From positions 1,438,501 to 1,502,500 of the forward strand of contig NZ_CP081844.1 in the NCBI RefSeq assembly GCF_019803445.1: a DNA stretch of 64,000 bases. The letters run 5' to 3'. Numbering within the stretch: the stretch's first letter is position 1; each line of letters begins with the position of its first letter. The notes below the pieces were generated by a model. It was not told the DNA's origin and did no database searches. It saw only the letters and a list, made by a program, of their open reading frames with translations. This stretch comes from Caenibius sp. WL. Its GTDB lineage: Bacteria > Pseudomonadota > Alphaproteobacteria > Sphingomonadales > Sphingomonadaceae. A program made the position numbers and the translations under genes. This document shows, one piece after another, positions 61,800 to 64,000 of this stretch.

Positions 61800-63258
61800 C
61801 CCGCCTGCCGGTATCGATCATGCGCCGGGCGGGCGCCAGCCCCAGCGCTTGCGCCAGCGCCTTGTGATCCTTTTCCACCTGCTGGGTGTAAAGCGCGGCG
61901 ATCTCTTCCTGCAGCGACAGGACCAATTGACCGTTGTCCACGGTCAGCGCGCTTTGTTCCAGCGCCGCCTGCGTGCCGCCGCTGAACCGGCGGGCCAGAC
62001 GTACCGCCAGGCCCCAGACGCGCCCTTCGCGCAGGCTAGCGGGCGGGGCGATCCGTTCGAGCGCGGGAAATTCGGCCTTGGCGGCGGTGTTGGCGCTGGC
62101 GGCGGCAGCGATCATCGCCCGCCCTTCGCCGTCGATGCCGATCCAGCGTTTGCGCAGCGCCCATTCCAGCGCCTCGTCCGCGCGCAGGTTGGGCTCGGTC
62201 CGGTTGGCGGCCAGCGACAGCATGGTTGCCGCGTGGCGCAGCCGTTCCTGCCCTTTGCCGGCCATGTGGACCGCTGCTGCGGTCCAGCGGGTGATCGTCT
62301 CCGCCTCGTCGGCGCGAATGCCCAGTTGCGTGGCAAATTCCGTTACCCCTGCAAGCAGGGGGTCTTGCGCCTGCTGCGCGGGGGCGAGTTGCTGATAAAG
62401 CAGCCCTTCGCGCAGGCCCCAGGCGGAAAACACGATGCGCGCCGGGCGCAGGATCGCGATCAGGGCCGCCAGCAGCGCCGCCGCATCGGGCAGCATGGCC
62501 AGGCGCGCGGTGGAAACCATCGGCACTTCGGTGGCGAGCTTGGCGCGTTCGATCACCTGACACAGCCTGAGCGCGTCGTCCGCCGCCATCGAAAACCCGT
62601 GCGGATCGTCATAAGGCCAATCGAGCGCATGCATCGCGTAATGGGCGAGCGCCCGATGCGATCCGCCGACGAGATAGAGCGGCAGATCGGCCCCGCCAGA
62701 CCATTCGGTGGCTTCGAGCATTTTCTGCACGTGGCGGGAAAAGCGCACGCTGCCTTCCGCGCGCAATTGCGGCAGGCGCAGCGTGCCCAGCGGCAGGCTG
62801 GTGCCATGGTTGCGGATTTCGCCGTCGATATCGACCAATTCGAGACTGCCCCCGCCGAGATCGGCGACAGTGCCTTTCGCGCCGGGGAAGGAGGCGGTGA
62901 CGCCGGTGGCGCTGGTGATCGCCTCTTCTTCGCCCGACAGCAGGCGCACATCGATGCCCAATGCGCGCACCGCGTCGAGGAAGGCCGGGCCGTTTTCCGC
63001 ATCGCGCGATGCGGCGGTGGCCACCGCATCGATATGGGCCACGCCGCGCAGGCGCAGGATCGCGGCGTAGCGCGCCAGCGCATCCAGCGCCATGCGCATC
63101 GATTTGGGGCTGAGCTGCCCGTTTTCGGCCACGCCCTTGCCGAGCCGCGCCGTCACCTTTTCGTTGAGCAGCACGGCAGGCGCGCGCGGCGGCCCGCCGA
63201 AAATCACCAGGCGAACCGTGTTCGAACCGATATCGATGACCGCGCGTTCTTCGGTCAT
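61789..63258 (-). CDS. ppx: exopolyphosphatase / Ppx-GppA phosphatase
   Basis: A 489-residue protein. The ASKHA ATPase core is visible in VIDIGSNTVRLVIFG, and VADLGGGSLELVDI with GTLRLPQL. A C-terminal HD-like helical domain follows (VGTARLAMLPDAAALLAALI and later). It trims polyphosphate or hydrolyses pppGpp. It lies 46 bases downstream of ppk on the same strand. Confidence 0.88.
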   Translation of the reverse strand: MTEERAVIDIGSNTVRLVIFGGPPRAPAVLLNEKVTARLGKGVAENGQLSPKSMRMALDALARYAAILRLRGVAHIDAVATAASRDAENGPAFLDAVRALGIDVRLLSGEEEAITSATGVTASFPGAKGTVADLGGGSLELVDIDGEIRNHGTSLPLGTLRLPQLRAEGSVRFSRHVQKMLEATEWSGGADLPLYLVGGSHRALAHYAMHALDWPYDDPHGFSMAADDALRLCQVIERAKLATEVPMVSTARLAMLPDAAALLAALIAILRPARIVFSAWGLREGLLYQQLAPAQQAQDPLLAGVTEFATQLGIRADEAETITRWTAAAVHMAGKGQERLRHAATMLSLAANRTEPNLRADEALEWALRKRWIGIDGEGRAMIAAAASANTAAKAEFPALERIAPPASLREGRVWGLAVRLARRFSGGTQAALEQSALTVDNGQLVLSLQEEIAALYTQQVEKDHKALAQALGLAPARRMIDTGRRATG

Positions 63259-63304
63259 GACGGTGTGCCTGCCGGATCGGGGACCGTGTGGCTGACAGCG
63301 GCCA

Positions 63305-64000
63305 TCAGGCCGCCCCGCGCCGCAGCGAGAGCTTGGGCACCTTGCGCCCTTTGGCCAGCGCGGCCCCGCGCCCGGAAAGGGAAGGATTGGTCATGAAATA
63401 GCGGTGCAGATTGAATGGCTCGTCGCCCTTGTCCATGCGTCGATAGGTGCCATCGGGCTCCAGCAGCCAGCTTTGCTCCGTGTCCAGCAAATTCGCCAGC
63501 ATGACCTGATCGAGCACCTGATCGTGCACGGTGCTGTTGCGGATCGGGACCAGCAGTTCGACCCGGCGATCGAGATTGCGGCTCATCCCGTCGGCCGAGG
63601 AGATAAACACTTCGGCATGGGGATTGGGCAGCGCCGATCCGGCGGCGAAGGCCCAGATGCGGCTGTGTTCGAGGAACCGGCCGATGACCGATTTGACCGC
63701 GATATGCTCCGACATGCCGGGGATGCCCGGCCGCAGGCAGCAGATGCCGCGCACCACCAGATTGATTTCCACCCCGGCGTTGCTGGCGGCGTAAAGCCGC
63801 TCGATCAGCCCATCGTCGGTGAGCTGGTTCATCTTGGCCCAGATTGCGGCGGGTTTGCCCGCCTGGGCGTTCGCAATTTCGCGATCGATGCAACTGTAGA
63901 GCCTGTCGCGCAGATTGAGCGGTGAAATGGACAGCACTTCCATCTCGCGCGGTTCGACATAGCCGGTGATGAAATTGAACAGCCGCCCGGCATCGCGCGC
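63305..64000 (-). CDS. ppk: polyphosphate kinase, C-terminal part (cut by window end)
   Basis: The frame is open to base 64000, giving the last 231 codons. [54 protein letters not shown] and [25 protein letters not shown] are the PPK1 C-terminal domains. The catalytic histidine is upstream, outside the window. Together with ppx it forms a polyphosphate synthesis/breakdown pair. Confidence 0.93.
   Translation of the reverse strand, partial: ARDAGRLFNFITGYVEPREMEVLSISPLNLRDRLYSCIDREIANAQAGKPAAIWAKMNQLTDDGLIERLYAASNAGVEINLVVRGICCLRPGIPGMSEHIAVKSVIGRFLEHSRIWAFAAGSALPNPHAEVFISSADGMSRNLDRRVELLVPIRNSTVHDQVLDQVMLANLLDTEQSWLLEPDGTYRRMDKGDEPFNLHRYFMTNPSLSGRGAALAKGRKVPKLSLRRGAA

Noticed and set aside
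1-64000. tRNA or rRNA genes, prophage or insertion sequences
   Set aside because: No tRNA cloverleaf, ribosomal sequence, transposase or phage structural gene could be recognised; only the terminase-like helix-turn-helix in the 39054-40109 protein recalls phage.

Overview
The window is GC-rich, tightly packed chromosomal DNA from an alphaproteobacterium, most likely a sphingomonad of the Novosphingobium/Sphingobium type. The best evidence is a circularly permuted two-piece tmRNA gene (about 26757-27090, tag ANDNEALALAA), the lptD-surA-pdxA-rsmA block, and two palindromic repeat families that I know from sphingomonad and related genomes. Both window ends cut a gene: a Rieske oxygenase on the left and polyphosphate kinase on the right.

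Layout. 1-9002: a catabolic cluster with a KshA-like Rieske oxygenase C-terminus, an acyl-CoA dehydrogenase pair, an acyl-CoA synthetase, a MaoC hydratase, an alpha/beta hydrolase, three SnoaL/NTF2-fold proteins, a luciferase-like flavin enzyme and an ACT-domain protein. It resembles steroid or other polycyclic ring degradation. 9045-14722: a sulfatase operon with exported arylsulfatase, a regulator made of two fused TetR units, the matching formylglycine-generating enzyme and a lipase-like hydrolase; a palindrome lies across the predicted promoter. 14752-16114: hemN behind an FNR-type box. 16118-21602: a small exported protein, a long AT-rich regulatory region, a YadA-anchored adhesin with pentapeptide repeats built from 60-bp DNA units, and two tandem DUF2827 glycosyltransferase-like genes. 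21667-26655: an aldehyde dehydrogenase, an IsdG-like heme monooxygenase, a Nudix hydrolase, a TPM/LemA membrane group and mscL.

26757-46905 is mostly housekeeping: tmRNA, an M20 amidohydrolase, lptD-surA-pdxA-rsmA, pepA-holC, ndk, a phospholipase-D-type lipid synthase, a protein interrupted in frame by a palindromic repeat, purM-purN (PurN fused to a YjbR domain), a DUF2066-like gene, hda, serine acetyltransferase, DUF2794, and pstS behind three exactly phased Pho boxes. 47277-64000: a phosphate-type porin, a SugE exporter behind a possible guanidine-II riboswitch, gph, glmU, a PIN/RHH toxin-antitoxin pair lodged before glmS, a GGDEF/EAL protein, purQ-purS-purC, bioF-bioD-bioA, and ppx-ppk.

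Two regions best repay attention. The adhesin plus DUF2827 pair may be a surface-fibre system with its own sugar-modifying enzymes. The sulfatase, its own maturation enzyme and the tandem-TetR regulator look like a self-contained, substrate-induced desulfation module beside a ring-degradation cluster. Phosphate recurs as a theme (pstS, porin, ppx, ppk). All functions are read from sequence motifs and gene order; no database search was run.
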